Of a stretch of DNA of 64,000 nt, positions 26,116 to 35,819 are shown one piece after another. The stretch comes from Novosphingobium sp. G106. GTDB lineage: Bacteria; Pseudomonadota; Alphaproteobacteria; Sphingomonadales; Sphingomonadaceae. Each line of letters begins with the position of its first letter. The first letter of the stretch is position 1. The DNA lies in the NCBI RefSeq assembly GCF_019075875.1, contig NZ_JAHOOZ010000001.1, positions 3,782,001 through 3,846,000 of the forward strand, written 5' to 3'. Position numbers and translations under genes: made by a program. Under the pieces are notes generated by a model. The model saw nothing but the letters and a program-made list of their open reading frames with translations. It searched no databases and was not told where the DNA came from.

Positions 26116-26732
26116 GCCGCTACGTCGTCACCGGCACCGATACCGGCATCGGCAAGACCGTGGTCGCCGCAGGCCTCGCCGGGCACCTGCACGCCCGCTA
26201 CTGGAAGCCGGTGCAGGCAGGGCTCGACGACGAGACCGACAGCGATACCGTGCGGCGGCTGACCGAGGGCCGCGCGGAAGTCCTGCCCGAAGGCTATCGG
26301 CTGGTCACGCCCTGTTCGCCGCACGAAGCCGCGCGGATCGACCAGGTGCGGATCAATCCCGCGACGCTCGCGCTGCCCGCCGGCGACGGCCCGCTGATCG
26401 TCGAGGGCGCGGGCGGCGTGCTGGTGCCGGTCAATGACGAGGCGCTCTACGCCGACCTCTTCGTACTGTGGCGCCTGCCCGTGGTCCTCGTCGCACGTAC
26501 CACGCTCGGCACGATCAACCACAGCCTGCTCTCGCTCGAAGCCCTGCGCGCGCGCGGCCTCCAGGTCGCAGGAGTGATCTTCTCGGGTGAGGAGAACGCG
26601 CCCAGCGAGCAGGCGATCATCGAGTTCGGCCAATGCCGCCATCTCGGCCGCCTGCCCCGGCTCGATCCGCTGACCCCGGCCGCGCTGGCCGAGGCCGTCG
26701 CCCATAACATCCGCATGGACCTGCTGGCATGA
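26112..26732 (+). CDS. bioD: ATP-dependent dethiobiotin synthetase
   Basis: A 206-residue P-loop enzyme forming dethiobiotin from 7,8-diaminopelargonate, CO2 and ATP. The P-loop is GTDTGIGKT (about residues 8-16), followed by WKPVQAG and VEGAGGVLVPV, all hallmarks of BioD. It overlaps both bioF (ATGA) and bioA (ATGA) and is therefore in the middle of a four-gene coupled operon. Confidence 0.94.
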   Translation: MSRYVVTGTDTGIGKTVVAAGLAGHLHARYWKPVQAGLDDETDSDTVRRLTEGRAEVLPEGYRLVTPCSPHEAARIDQVRINPATLALPAGDGPLIVEGAGGVLVPVNDEALYADLFVLWRLPVVLVARTTLGTINHSLLSLEALRARGLQVAGVIFSGEENAPSEQAIIEFGQCRHLGRLPRLDPLTPAALAEAVAHNIRMDLLA

Positions 26733-27985
26733 GCCCGATCTGGCACCCCTTTACCCAGCACGGCTTGCAGGAGCCGATCCCGCTGGTCGAGCGGGCCGAG
26801 GGTGCGGCGCTCTACCTCGCCGACGGGCGCCGCATCGTCGACGCCATCTCGTCCTGGTGGGTGACGACGCACGGCCACGCGAACCCGCACATCGCCGCGG
26901 CCATCGCGGTCCAGGCCGCGCAACTCGACCAGCTCATCTTTGCGGGCTGGACGCACGAGCCGGCCGAGACACTGGCGCGCAATCTCATCGCCCTGATGCC
27001 GCATCCGCTGGCGCATGTGTTCTTCTCGGACTCAGGCTCGACGAGCGTCGAGGTGGCACTGAAGATGGCGCTCGGCTTCTGGCACAACCGCGGCGAGCCG
27101 CGGCACCGTATCCTGGTGATGGAGCACTCCTACCACGGCGACACGATCGGTGCGATGTCGGTCGGCGCGCGCGGCGTGTTCAACCGCGCCTACGAAAAGC
27201 TGCTGTTCGACGTCGGCACTATCCCGTTCCCGAAGGCCGGCAGCGAACAGGCCACGCTCGACGCGCTCGATGCCGCCTGCCGGGCCGAGCCGGTCGCCGC
27301 CTTCATCGTCGAGCCGCTCGTGCTTGGCGCGGGCGGCATGCTGATGTATTCGCCCGACACGCTGCGCGCGATGCACGCAATCTGCGAGCAGCACGGCGTG
27401 CTGTTCGTCGCCGACGAGGTCATGACCGGCTGGGGCCGCACCGGCACCCTGCTCGCCTGCGAGCAAGCCGGCATAACGCCCGACATCATCTGCCTGGCCA
27501 AGGGCATCACCGGCGGATCACTACCGCTCGCCGTCACGCTAGCGACGCCGGCGATCTTCGAGGCGCACTGGTCGACCGATCCGGCCAAGCAGTTCTTCCA
27601 TTCGTCGAGCTATACCGCCAACCCGATCGCCTGCGCCGCCGCCAATGCCAACCTGCAGATCTGGCGCGACGAGCCCGTGCGCAAACGCATAACCCGGCTC
27701 GCCGAGCGGCAGGCTGCGATGCTGGGCGAGTTGGCCAAGCTGCCACGCGTCGCCAATGTCCGCCAATGCGGCACGATCATCGCGCTCGACGTGGTCGACA
27801 CCGAAGGCGCCGGTTACCTTTCCGAGATCGGCCCGCGACTGCGCGAGAGCTTCCGCAGCGCACCCGTGTTGCTGCGCCCGCTGGGCAATACGGTCTATGT
27901 CATGCCGCCCTATTGCATCGACGAGACCGACCTCGGCAGCGTCCGCGATGCCATCGTCGAAGCGGTCACTTCGCTCGGGAGCTAA
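26729..27985 (+). CDS. bioA: Adenosylmethionine-8-amino-7-oxononanoate aminotransferase
   Basis: A 418-residue class III aminotransferase that uses SAM as amino donor. Diagnostic blocks are IWHPFTQH, ISSWWVTTHGHANP, MEHSYHGDTIGAMS, FVADEVMTGWGRTG and the PLP lysine in CLAKGITGG. It ends the bioBFDA run. bioC/bioH for pimeloyl synthesis are not in the window, so they must be elsewhere or replaced. Confidence 0.95.
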   Translation: MSPIWHPFTQHGLQEPIPLVERAEGAALYLADGRRIVDAISSWWVTTHGHANPHIAAAIAVQAAQLDQLIFAGWTHEPAETLARNLIALMPHPLAHVFFSDSGSTSVEVALKMALGFWHNRGEPRHRILVMEHSYHGDTIGAMSVGARGVFNRAYEKLLFDVGTIPFPKAGSEQATLDALDAACRAEPVAAFIVEPLVLGAGGMLMYSPDTLRAMHAICEQHGVLFVADEVMTGWGRTGTLLACEQAGITPDIICLAKGITGGSLPLAVTLATPAIFEAHWSTDPAKQFFHSSSYTANPIACAAANANLQIWRDEPVRKRITRLAERQAAMLGELAKLPRVANVRQCGTIIALDVVDTEGAGYLSEIGPRLRESFRSAPVLLRPLGNTVYVMPPYCIDETDLGSVRDAIVEAVTSLGS

Positions 27986-28089
27986 GGGCAAACACGTAGC
28001 GGTGTGGTTACCCGACATGATTAACCATCGGTTTAGAAGATCGTGCGAAATCTGCCCCAGCCGGCGCAGAAGGGGACGATCGACAGGCC

Positions 28090-29376
28090 ATGAGCAGCCT
28101 TGAAACCGCGATGATCAAGGCCCGGGGCGCCGAGAAGCGCGGCGACTTTGCCGAGGCCGAGCGGCTCTACGGCGCGGTCCTGCAGAAGTTTCCCGGCAAT
28201 GCGCGCGCGCGTAAGGGCATGGACGAACTGTTCAAGGCCCGTGCCCTTGCGCTGGCGAATACCGATACGCCGCCGCAGGAGGCTCTCGACGCGCTTTCCG
28301 AAAGCTACCGGCAGCGCCAGATGCTGCAGGTCGTCAGCCAGGCCGAGGCGCTGCTCGTCTCGTACCCGCGCGCGATGATCGTCCACAACCTGCTGGGCGC
28401 CGCGCTGCTGTCGATTGGCGACTATGCGCGTGCCGAAGAAGCCTTGCGCACGGCCCATGCGCGCGGCGTGCGCCATGCGGCGATCTGCAACAACCTGGGC
28501 ATGGCCTTGGCCAATCTCGACCGGCCTACCGAAGCCGCCACCTTCTACCGCGAGGCGATCGCGCTCGACCCGAACCATGCCATCGCCCGCAACAACCTCG
28601 GCAACGCGCTGAAGAAGTGCGGCGCGCTGGCAGAAGCGGTCAATGCCTTCGAACAGGCCATCGCGCTCCAGCCCGACTATGCCGATGCCTGGAACAATCT
28701 CGCCCTGGCGCTGGAAGCGCTCGGACGCCTGGAGAACGCGCAGGACGCCTTTCGCCGGGTCCTGACGCTCAAGCCGGACCACGCCCCTGCTTGCAACAAC
28801 CTCGGCAACCTGCGCGCCAGCCTCGGCGACCTGAGCGGTGCGCTTGCTCTCTACGAAGAAGCGCTGCGGATCGATCCAAACCACGCGGATGCGCATTTCA
28901 ACCTCGGCAACCTCTATAAGAAGCAAGGCAGACTTGCCGAGGCGAACGCGGCTTACGAATGCGCCAAGGCCGCGCGCCCGAACTATGCCGACGCCTGGGC
29001 CGAGCAGGGCAAGGCACTGGTTCTTGAAGCCAAGCTCGACCTGGCGATCGCAGCATTCGACCAGGCGCTGGCGATCAATCCCGGCCATGTCGTCGCACGG
29101 ACCCATCGGCTGTTCTACCAGGCGCATCTCTGCGACTGGTCGGCCTTAGCGGACTGGCAGGCACTAGACGAAGCGGCCGATACGGCAATCTCGCCGTTCG
29201 CGGCGTTGACCTTCGGAGACGATCCCGCTGCGCAACTCCGCCGCTCGCGCGCCTGGGCAGCACAGACCTTCGGCCGGAACACGACCCCCTGCCCGCACCT
29301 GCGCCCGCCAAGGACGGCCGTATCCGGATCGGCTACTTCTCCGCCGACTTCCACGATCACGCGACGCTCTACCTGA
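28090..29376 (+). CDS. TPR part of a frameshifted O-GlcNAc-transferase-like (SPINDLY) protein
   Basis: A 428-codon frame whose residues about 1-390 hold at least eight tetratricopeptide repeats (for example AICNNLGMALANLDRPTEAATFYREAIALDPNH, one unit per 34 residues). From about 29290 the sequence in this frame stops making sense, while the -1 frame continues with PAPAPAKDGRIRIGYFSADF, the start of the catalytic domain. The break falls at a run of five C (29285-29289); adding one C would join the frames. The intact protein would have about 781 residues. Whether this is a real null, phase variation or a base-call error is open. Confidence 0.8.
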   Translation: MSSLETAMIKARGAEKRGDFAEAERLYGAVLQKFPGNARARKGMDELFKARALALANTDTPPQEALDALSESYRQRQMLQVVSQAEALLVSYPRAMIVHNLLGAALLSIGDYARAEEALRTAHARGVRHAAICNNLGMALANLDRPTEAATFYREAIALDPNHAIARNNLGNALKKCGALAEAVNAFEQAIALQPDYADAWNNLALALEALGRLENAQDAFRRVLTLKPDHAPACNNLGNLRASLGDLSGALALYEEALRIDPNHADAHFNLGNLYKKQGRLAEANAAYECAKAARPNYADAWAEQGKALVLEAKLDLAIAAFDQALAINPGHVVARTHRLFYQAHLCDWSALADWQALDEAADTAISPFAALTFGDDPAAQLRRSRAWAAQTFGRNTTPCPHLRPPRTAVSGSATSPPTSTITRRST

Positions 29377-30434
29377 TGGCGGGCCTGCTGCGCGAGCATG
29401 ACCGCAGCCGGTTCGAAATCCACGCCTTCAGCTACGGCCCCGCGCTCGACGATGCGATGCGCCGGAAAATGATCGCTCACACCGACAGCTTCTCCGACGT
29501 GCGCGAACTGGCGGATAGGGACATCGAGGTGCTTGCGCGCGGCATGAACCTCGACATCGCCGTCGATCTCAAGGGCTATACGCAGAACGGCCGCACGCAG
29601 ATCTTCGCCCGCCGCCTCGCGCCGGTGCAGGTTTCCTACCTCGGCTATCCGGGTTCCTGCGGCGCCGACTTCATCGACTACCTCGTCGCCGATCGGGTGG
29701 TTATCCCGGTCGAGCAGGAGAGCCATTACTCCGAGAAGCTGATCCTGCTGCCCGGCAGCTACCAGCCGAACGACGACCGACGCGCGATCGCCGAGACCAC
29801 ATGCGCGCGCGCCGACCACGGCCTGCCCGAAGGCGCCTTCGTGTTCTGCAGCTTCAACCAGAGCTACAAGATCAGCCCCCGCGAATTTGCCATCTGGATG
29901 CGGCTGCTGGGCCGCGTCGAGGGCAGCGTGCTCTGGCTGCTGAAATCGAACGTCTGGGCCGAGGCGGCGCTCCGCAAGGCCGCGGCCGAGCACGGCATCG
30001 CACCCCAGCGCCTCGTCTTCGCCGGTACGCTGCCGCACGCCGAGCACCTCGCGCGCCATCGCCACGCAGACCTGTTCCTCGATACTTTCAACGTCAACGC
30101 GCATACCACCGCAAGCGATGCGCTCTGGGCCGGCCTGCCTGTGATCACGCTCGCCGGCCGCCAGTTCGCGGCGCGGGTGGCAGCAAGTCTGCTCCACGCC
30201 ATCGGCCTGTCCGACCTGGTCACCGAAACGCCCAAAGCCTACGAAGCGCTGGCGCTCGATCTCGCCACGCAGAGCCAGAAGCTGGCGGACGTCAAAGCAC
30301 GGCTCGGCGCCAATCGTCTTGCCACGCCGCTGTTCGACACCGTCGGCTATACGCGCAAGCTAGAACAGGGCTTCACCGAAGCATATCGTCGCCACACCGA
30401 AGGGCTACCGCCCGGCGAGATCGTTATTCGCTGA
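29289..30434 (+). pseudogene. Catalytic part of the frameshifted TPR O-GlcNAc-transferase-like gene
   Basis: Continuation of the gene beginning at 28090, in the -1 frame. The coding signal resumes near 29289 (LPAPAPAKDGRIRIGYFSADFHDHATLYL) and the first in-frame ATG is at 29376. It is a GT41-like domain: HAFSYGPALDD, DLKGYTQNGR, RLAPVQVSYLGYPGSCGADFIDYLVAD, CSFNQSYKISPREFAIW and DTFNVNAHTTASDALWAGLPVITL, the UDP-GlcNAc-binding region of SPINDLY/OGT. Alone it lacks the TPRs that present the acceptor. It ends one base before the convergent CoA-transferase gene. Confidence 0.75.
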
Positions 30435-30435
30435 C

Positions 30436-31656
30436 CTAGCCGATCGCCTTGCTCTCCTTGAGCGCGGCAATCTCCTCCCACGACAGGCCCATGCCGAGCA
30501 GTGCCGCCTCGGTATGCTCGCCATGCTCGGGGGCGCGGGTCGGCTGGTTGGGCCGTTCGTTGAACTGCACCGGACTGGTGACCATGGTGATGTCCTTGCC
30601 GTTGATCATCTCGACATCGGCGAGATAGCCGTTGGCCGCCACTTGCGGGTCGTCGTGGACTTCGAGCGGAGTCTGGAACGGCGACCAGACGCCCTTGGCC
30701 TTGGCCAGCACCTGCACCCATTCGGCGAAGTCACGCTGGAGGAACATTTCGTCGAGCATCTCGACACAGGCGCGATTGTTCGCCTTGCGCGCATCCATGT
30801 CCTTGTAGCGCGGATCGTCGATCCACTCAGAGTGGCCGACCACCTGGCAGAAATCGGCCCAGTAGCGGTCGGCATCGAGCATCACGAGGATGATGAAGCG
30901 CCCGTCGCGCGTGCGGTAGTTGCCCGAAAGCGGATTCCACGTGGCCTTGCGGTCATAGGCCGCGGCCGGTGCGGCCTGGCCGGCGTTGAGCTTGGCATAC
31001 ATGATGTCGGGCGCGAGTTGCCACATGCCGACACCCATCAGCGAGACGTCGACGATCGGCGCCTCGCCCGTCTGCCCGCGTTGAAACAGCGCCGCGGAGA
31101 TCGCGCCGGCAATAGTGATCCCGCCGACGACGTCGCCGAAAGCCGGGCGCTGCATGATCGGATATTCCGATCCCTTCGGCGTGAACACCTCGCCGAAGCC
31201 GACACGCGACCAATAGGCCGCCGCGTCGTAGCCACCGCGCTGCTTGTCCGGCCCGCGCTGGCCGTAGCCCGAGCCGCGGACGTAGATGATGTTCGGATTG
31301 TGCGCGCGGATGTGCTCGGGATCGATTTGCAGCCGGCGGCGCGCATCGGGCCGATAATTGGTCAGGAACACATCGCATTCCTTGGCCATCCGGTAGAGCG
31401 CCTCGCGGCCCTGCGGGTTCTTGAGGTCGATCGCCACCGACTGCTTGCCACGGTTGGTCATCTGGAAGCTGGCATCGACGCCGTCGTAAGTGCCGCGCAG
31501 GCCCGCGGTCACCAGGCCGCGATAGGGATCGCCCGTCACCGGATGCTCGATCTTGATGACCTCGGCTCCCCATTCGGTCAGGACGCCGCCGGCGATCGGC
31601 ACGAAGACATGGCTGGCCAGTTCGAGGATGCGCACGCCGGCAAGAGGTTTGTTCAC
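30436..31656 (-). CDS. Class III CoA transferase (CaiB/BaiF family)
   Basis: A 406-residue protein with the family's knotted fold. Typical blocks are LAGVRILELASHVFVPIAG, EVIKIEHPVTGDPYRG, NRGKQSVAIDLKNPQGR and RPAFGDVVGGITIAGAI; the Asp in FGDVVGG is the expected catalytic carboxylate. It transfers CoA between carboxylic acids; donor and acceptor are not predictable. It stands alone, convergent to the broken O-GlcNAc-transferase-like gene. Confidence 0.87.
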   Translation of the reverse strand: MNKPLAGVRILELASHVFVPIAGGVLTEWGAEVIKIEHPVTGDPYRGLVTAGLRGTYDGVDASFQMTNRGKQSVAIDLKNPQGREALYRMAKECDVFLTNYRPDARRRLQIDPEHIRAHNPNIIYVRGSGYGQRGPDKQRGGYDAAAYWSRVGFGEVFTPKGSEYPIMQRPAFGDVVGGITIAGAISAALFQRGQTGEAPIVDVSLMGVGMWQLAPDIMYAKLNAGQAAPAAAYDRKATWNPLSGNYRTRDGRFIILVMLDADRYWADFCQVVGHSEWIDDPRYKDMDARKANNRACVEMLDEMFLQRDFAEWVQVLAKAKGVWSPFQTPLEVHDDPQVAANGYLADVEMINGKDITMVTSPVQFNERPNQPTRAPEHGEHTEAALLGMGLSWEEIAALKESKAIG

Positions 31657-32061
31657 GTCGTTCTCCCGTTTTCGACATTTTGAACCTCGCGCAAGCGAGG
31701 CAAGTCAAGGTCTGTTATCGCGAGACGGGAAACAAGCAAGCGCTCGGTACGTCCGCGAGCAGATTTCCTTTGGCCGCCTAGCAAGAAAGGGTGGTCTCGA
31801 TCGGGCAATGCAAAGGGTGTTGCAACGGGCATTTTGCGCTGGCGCCCTATGACTTCAGCTACACCAGGCAAAAATAGTCTGGCGCAGATAATATTCTAAC
31901 CAATAGACTAATCGGCTTCAGCGATAAATAATCGGCCTTTCTTAACAACCCCTCGCTCTGTCTTATCACTCAAAACGGATGGATCTCCACGCTGTCCCTA
32001 GTGCCCGATCAACATATCATTAAGTCAATTGGACAACCATGCCCACTCGACGGAGATCGGC
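31657..32061. other. 405-base intergenic region, AT-rich in its right half
   Basis: No plausible gene or RNA found. From about 31855 to 32030 the base composition drops to roughly 60% AT, with TTTCTTAACAACCCC and two copies of the core ATCGGC (near 31910 and 31932). This is the likely promoter zone of the PilZ gene; the left part carries the upstream region of the CoA-transferase gene. Confidence 0.4.
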
Positions 32062-32598
32062 ATGTCTGCACTCAAAGCACATTGGGAAATCACGCGATCC
32101 CTTCAGGACGGCCGTTCCGCGCGCCGCCGAAAATTGAGCTTGGAATCGCAAGGGACGACATCTTCGGGAATCGCTGCAGATGTTCTGATCCATAACCTGT
32201 CCACGAAGGGATTGTTGATCGAAACTTCCGCGAAACTATCGATCGGGGAAGTACTTGGGGTGGAAGTGCCTCATGCGGGCGCTACATTGGCAGTCGTCAT
32301 GTGGAATAGCGGCGACTTGTTCGGGTGCGAGTTCGTCGCGCCCGTTCCAAACGCCGCGATCAGCGCTTCGCTGCTACAAAATCCGATCGAGCGGCTGAGC
32401 GCGGTCCCTGCAACCGAAGTACCCCTGCTTCGACAAGACAGCGGCAGCCCAGACATCGGCGCCGAGGTGGACGCCGCGACCGATGGGGCGGCGATCAAGA
32501 GCGCCCGGTTGCCGCTCCGCACCCGGGCACTGATCATCGTGGGCTCGTCGCTGCTGGCGTGGACGCTGATAATCTGGGTGATCGCGCGCAGCCTCTGA
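32062..32598 (+). CDS. PilZ-domain protein with C-terminal membrane anchor
   Basis: A 178-residue protein. Residues about 10-100 form a PilZ-like domain with the cyclic-di-GMP signature RxxxR as RSARRRKLSLES and the second motif NLSTKGLL (consensus D/NxSxxG). The C-terminus (about 155-175, ALIIVGSSLLAWTLIIWVIA) is a membrane helix. The ATG at 32062 has GGAG 6 bases upstream, better than the TTG at 32029. It may act as a membrane-tethered cyclic-di-GMP effector, plausibly for surface polysaccharide or motility, but no partner is encoded beside it. Confidence 0.75.
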   Translation: MSALKAHWEITRSLQDGRSARRRKLSLESQGTTSSGIAADVLIHNLSTKGLLIETSAKLSIGEVLGVEVPHAGATLAVVMWNSGDLFGCEFVAPVPNAAISASLLQNPIERLSAVPATEVPLLRQDSGSPDIGAEVDAATDGAAIKSARLPLRTRALIIVGSSLLAWTLIIWVIARSL

Positions 32599-32602
32599 CA
32601 AG

Positions 32603-32618
32603 GCCGGCTCAGGCCGGC
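32603..32618. terminator. Hairpin between convergent PilZ and ACT-domain genes
   Basis: GCCGGC (32603-32608), loop TCAG, GCCGGC (32613-32618), flanked by AA and TT. It lies between the PilZ stop and overlaps the stop of the convergent gene, suiting a two-way terminator. Confidence 0.5.
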
Positions 32619-33127
32619 TTAAGCGTGAAGTCCACCATGATCTCGCCAGAAATCGCTTCGAGCGCGGCCTGTACATCGTCAGGCGAGGTACCTTCCGGCA
32701 CGGTCAGCCGCGCGGTAGCCCGGAACAGACGCTCAGCGGACATCGAGCCGATCTCGGTGCGCGTGGCAAAGTCCTCGATGTTGACGCCGAGGCCGGCCAG
32801 CACCCCGGTCACCTCGTGGACGATGCCCGGCCGGTCCTGCCCGACGAGTTCGAACCACAGCGGCTTGCCCGCGACCGGCGGCGTCTCGCCTGCAGGTGCA
32901 ATCGAAACGATCAGGCCGCCGGCATTGAGGGCCTGCACGGCGCGTTCCAGTTCGCCCAGCCGCTCGGCATCGAGCTCCACCAGAACCGCACCGGCATATT
33001 TGCCGCCGAGATGGGCGAGATTGCTTTCGAGCCAGTTGCCGCCCGCGGCGAAGACCGCCTCGGCAAGGCCCTGGGTCAGGCCGGGACGGTCGCCGCCCAC
33101 GGCCGAAAGGATGACGCTGGTTTTCAT
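32609..33127 (-). CDS. ACT-domain protein, GcvR-like
   Basis: A 172-residue protein with two ACT domains, about residues 1-85 (SVILSAVGGDRPGLTQGLAEAVFAAGGN) and 95-172 (ELVGQDRPGIVHEVTGVLAGLGVNIEDF). Each begins with the D-R-P-G-L/I amino-acid-binding turn. The E. coli homologue GcvR represses the glycine cleavage operon by binding GcvA; whether this protein does so is unknown. The start MKTSVILSA is chosen because the first ACT strand begins immediately. Confidence 0.8.
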   Translation of the reverse strand: MKTSVILSAVGGDRPGLTQGLAEAVFAAGGNWLESNLAHLGGKYAGAVLVELDAERLGELERAVQALNAGGLIVSIAPAGETPPVAGKPLWFELVGQDRPGIVHEVTGVLAGLGVNIEDFATRTEIGSMSAERLFRATARLTVPEGTSPDDVQAALEAISGEIMVDFTLKPA

Positions 33128-33193
33128 GATCAGCGCTCTAGGCTTTCCTGGCGCCCGAGGAAAGCGGCCCGGCCGTAGCCGGGCCGATTCCAA

Positions 33194-34516
33194 TCAGGCG
33201 TCGGCCGGTTCGGCGTGGCGACCGAACATGGCGACGACGTCGCCCGAGGTCACGGGGCGGACTTCGCCGACCTGGGCCGGACGCTCGCCGCTCTGCGACT
33301 TGATCGACACGTCGACGCCCTTGGCCTTGGCCTTCGCACGCAGCGCGCCAACCGAAAGCGTCTCGCGCGTGTTCTCCTTGAACGGATTGAACTTGAACTC
33401 GCGCATGGCATTGAGGTGGGTGATCTTGTCGATCTGGTTGTCGGTCAGGTGGCCGACCGACTTCCACAGCACTTCGGGGGCATGCGGCCAGGGCGTGTCC
33501 GAGTGCGGATAGTCGACCTCGTACATCACGCGGTCCTCGCCGATGAGATCGAGGTTGCGCAGGCCATAGGCGTCGTCAATGAAGCAGCTGGTGAAGTGCT
33601 TCTTGAACACGTCACTGGGCTTCTGGCCTTCGAAATAGATACCCGAATGGGTCCAGGCGCGATGCTGTTCGTTCGAGTAGTCGGCGCGTTCGAGCAGGTA
33701 GGGGATCCAGCCGATGCCGCTTTCCGACAGCGCGATCTTCATCGTCGGGTAGCGCTTGAGCGCGGCGAGATTCAGCCAGTCGGCCGCGCCGAAGGCCACG
33801 GCCATCGGCATCGTCGCGATGTTCACCTCGATCGGCGATTCCATCGACGGGTGCGGGCTGACATTGCCGCAGCCGATGTGCAGGCAGACCGCGGTGTCGT
33901 TGTCGACCAGCGCCTTCCAGAACGGCTCCCAGTGGTCGCTGTGGACGCTGGGCAGGCCGCGCTTGGTCGGGTTGTCGTTGAACACGACGGCATGGCAGCC
34001 CTTGTCGGCCAGGCGCTTGACCTCGGCGGCCATCAGGTTCGGATCCCACAGCGGCAGCAGGCCGAGGGGGATGAAGCGGTCGGGATAGGCGCCGCACCAC
34101 TCGTCGATGTGCCAATCGTTGTAGGCACGCAGGTGGGTAAGCGAGAGGTTCCGGTCGGGTGCGTTGAGATAGACGCCGCCGTCCATCCCCGCGAGGCTCG
34201 AGAAGTTCATCGACGAGGCGATGCCGTTGACGTCCATGTCGTCGACGCGCGCGTGGACGTCGTAGCAGCCCTTGCGCAGCTGGCTGAGGTTGGTCGGCTC
34301 GAAGCCGTATTCCTCGCGCGGGCGGCCGACCACGGCGTTGAGCGCGACCGAGCCCATCTGTGCGCCCTGGTATTCCCAGTAGTTGGCGCCGTTCTCACGC
34401 TCGCGCAGTTTGGGCGCGGTGGCATAGGCTTCACCGGACAGCTGGTTGTCGAAGACTTCGGCGGGTTCGGTGATGTGATCATCGACGCTGATCAGCACCA
34501 TATCTTCCATTTTCAT
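33194..34516 (-). CDS. Amidohydrolase-family protein (amidohydrolase_2/ACMSD-like)
   Basis: A 440-residue TIM-barrel protein. The N-terminal strand has VDDHITEPAEVF in place of the classical HxH, as in many members of this branch; other metal-site segments are CLHIGCGNVSPHPS and YEVDYPHSDTPWPH near residue 340, which contributes the conserved Asp. Related enzymes are decarboxylases and hydrolases of aromatic or lactone substrates. The ATG at 34516 (MKMEDMVLIS) is chosen with GGGAG upstream. The last ~40 residues (KSQSGERPAQVGEVRP) look like a flexible tail. No neighbour suggests the substrate. Confidence 0.8.
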   Translation of the reverse strand: MKMEDMVLISVDDHITEPAEVFDNQLSGEAYATAPKLRERENGANYWEYQGAQMGSVALNAVVGRPREEYGFEPTNLSQLRKGCYDVHARVDDMDVNGIASSMNFSSLAGMDGGVYLNAPDRNLSLTHLRAYNDWHIDEWCGAYPDRFIPLGLLPLWDPNLMAAEVKRLADKGCHAVVFNDNPTKRGLPSVHSDHWEPFWKALVDNDTAVCLHIGCGNVSPHPSMESPIEVNIATMPMAVAFGAADWLNLAALKRYPTMKIALSESGIGWIPYLLERADYSNEQHRAWTHSGIYFEGQKPSDVFKKHFTSCFIDDAYGLRNLDLIGEDRVMYEVDYPHSDTPWPHAPEVLWKSVGHLTDNQIDKITHLNAMREFKFNPFKENTRETLSVGALRAKAKAKGVDVSIKSQSGERPAQVGEVRPVTSGDVVAMFGRHAEPADA

Positions 34517-34661
34517 CGCAGACACTCCCGGGGATTCTTTTACCCGACCGGTCTGCTGCAACTGTTCGGGCGGATCAATGCCTATTCCGCCGCGGTCCGT
34601 GCCCGGCGGGATGGCGCGTGCATTCATCGCCCGGGCGAGTTTTCCACACGGTTTAGAGTCG

Positions 34662-35819
34662 TCAATTCGCTTCCGCTGCAGCGGATTGATCCGGCCAGGG
34701 CCTGGACGCGAATGCAGACACGCGCGAACGCCGCCGGAACGCCTCAAGGACCGGCTTCTCGAGGAAGTGCCACGACACCGCAGCGAAGGGCAGGACGGCG
34801 ACGAAGTTCGCCAAGGCCAGCTGGCCGGCGCTCAATCCGGGCCACCACGCTGTCACCAGGACCATAACGGGATAGGCGTAGATGTAGATACCGTAGCTGT
34901 AGTCGGGCAACCGCGAGATCGACGGCGTCCAGCGCAGCGGGCGGAAGCCGAAATAGAGCACGGCATAGGCCGTGAACAGAAGCCGCGTCAGGAAGGCGAT
35001 GGGGGTGTGGGCCGCCAGGAGCTGGACCGCCAGCAGCGCAAGGACGACACCGCCGTGCAGCCGGATGCGATCCCGCCAGAGGGCAGCGGCGCAACCGGCG
35101 AGGAACAGCGGAAACAGCCGCGCGGACTGCTCCAGCCAGTAAGTGGCAGCAGGGACGTGGGTATGGACCATATCCTGCAGGCCGGAGAGATACCACAGCC
35201 CCATGAACAGCATGGCCGCAGGCAGGACGAAGTAGGTCATCGTCCTGGCGCCCGTCATTCCGAGCAGGCTGAGCAGGATGAGCCCGAGATAGCAGCGCAT
35301 TTCCCAGGGCAAGGTCCACAGCGAACCGTTTAGCGTGCATAGCGCGGTCGGATCGCCGCAATGGACGCCGGTCAGATCGTAGTAGGCTTTCATGAAGCTG
35401 AGATTGCCCAGCAGGAAGCGGAGCGTCTCGCCGCCGAAATAGCGCGGCAGGCTGGCGGTGGTATAGGCAATGCCGAGCAGCGTGGCACCGAGCACGAAAG
35501 CGAGCAAAGCGGGGTACATCCGGGCCAGTCGGGCCAGGAAGAAGCGCCGACGATCGTGATGCCGCACCAGGCTGCGAAACACGAGGAAGCCGCTGAGAAA
35601 GAAGAAGCCGTCGACGGCGACCCAGGATACCGGCACGCCCAGCCAAGGCGACAGCCAGTCCACCTCGTCCAGGCCCGTCGCCTGGTAATAGCAGTGCGAA
35701 ACGATGACGGCCGATGCGAGAACGAGCCTCACCAGCGTGAGATTGTTGTTCTGAGGCTCCAGCGATTTGGGTGTTATCCGAAAGCCCCAGTGGGGCTTCG
35801 GGTAGGCATCACTGGCCAT
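34662..35819 (-). CDS. Acyltransferase 3 family (OafA/YrhL-like) membrane O-acyltransferase
   Basis: A 385-residue integral membrane protein with about ten helices. The family motif appears as NNLTLVRLVLASAVIVSHCYY, with the conserved His of the H-x-x-x region, and VDGFFFLSGFLVFRS, followed by the conserved R-x-R/R-x-x-R loop RLARMYPALL. It would O-acetylate or otherwise O-acylate a sugar of the exported polysaccharide. First recognisable gene of the polysaccharide region on this side; its start overlaps the beta-helix gene stop by 11 bases. Confidence 0.87.
   Translation of the reverse strand: MASDAYPKPHWGFRITPKSLEPQNNNLTLVRLVLASAVIVSHCYYQATGLDEVDWLSPWLGVPVSWVAVDGFFFLSGFLVFRSLVRHHDRRRFFLARLARMYPALLAFVLGATLLGIAYTTASLPRYFGGETLRFLLGNLSFMKAYYDLTGVHCGDPTALCTLNGSLWTLPWEMRCYLGLILLSLLGMTGARTMTYFVLPAAMLFMGLWYLSGLQDMVHTHVPAATYWLEQSARLFPLFLAGCAAALWRDRIRLHGGVVLALLAVQLLAAHTPIAFLTRLLFTAYAVLYFGFRPLRWTPSISRLPDYSYGIYIYAYPVMVLVTAWWPGLSAGQLALANFVAVLPFAAVSWHFLEKPVLEAFRRRSRVSAFASRPWPDQSAAAEAN

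Noticed and set aside
29269..29300. Programmed -1 ribosomal frameshift in the TPR O-GlcNAc-transferase-like gene
   Set aside because: The C run could slip, but there is no clear downstream pseudoknot or stem, and two other genes show similar one-base breaks, so indel or base-call error is simpler.
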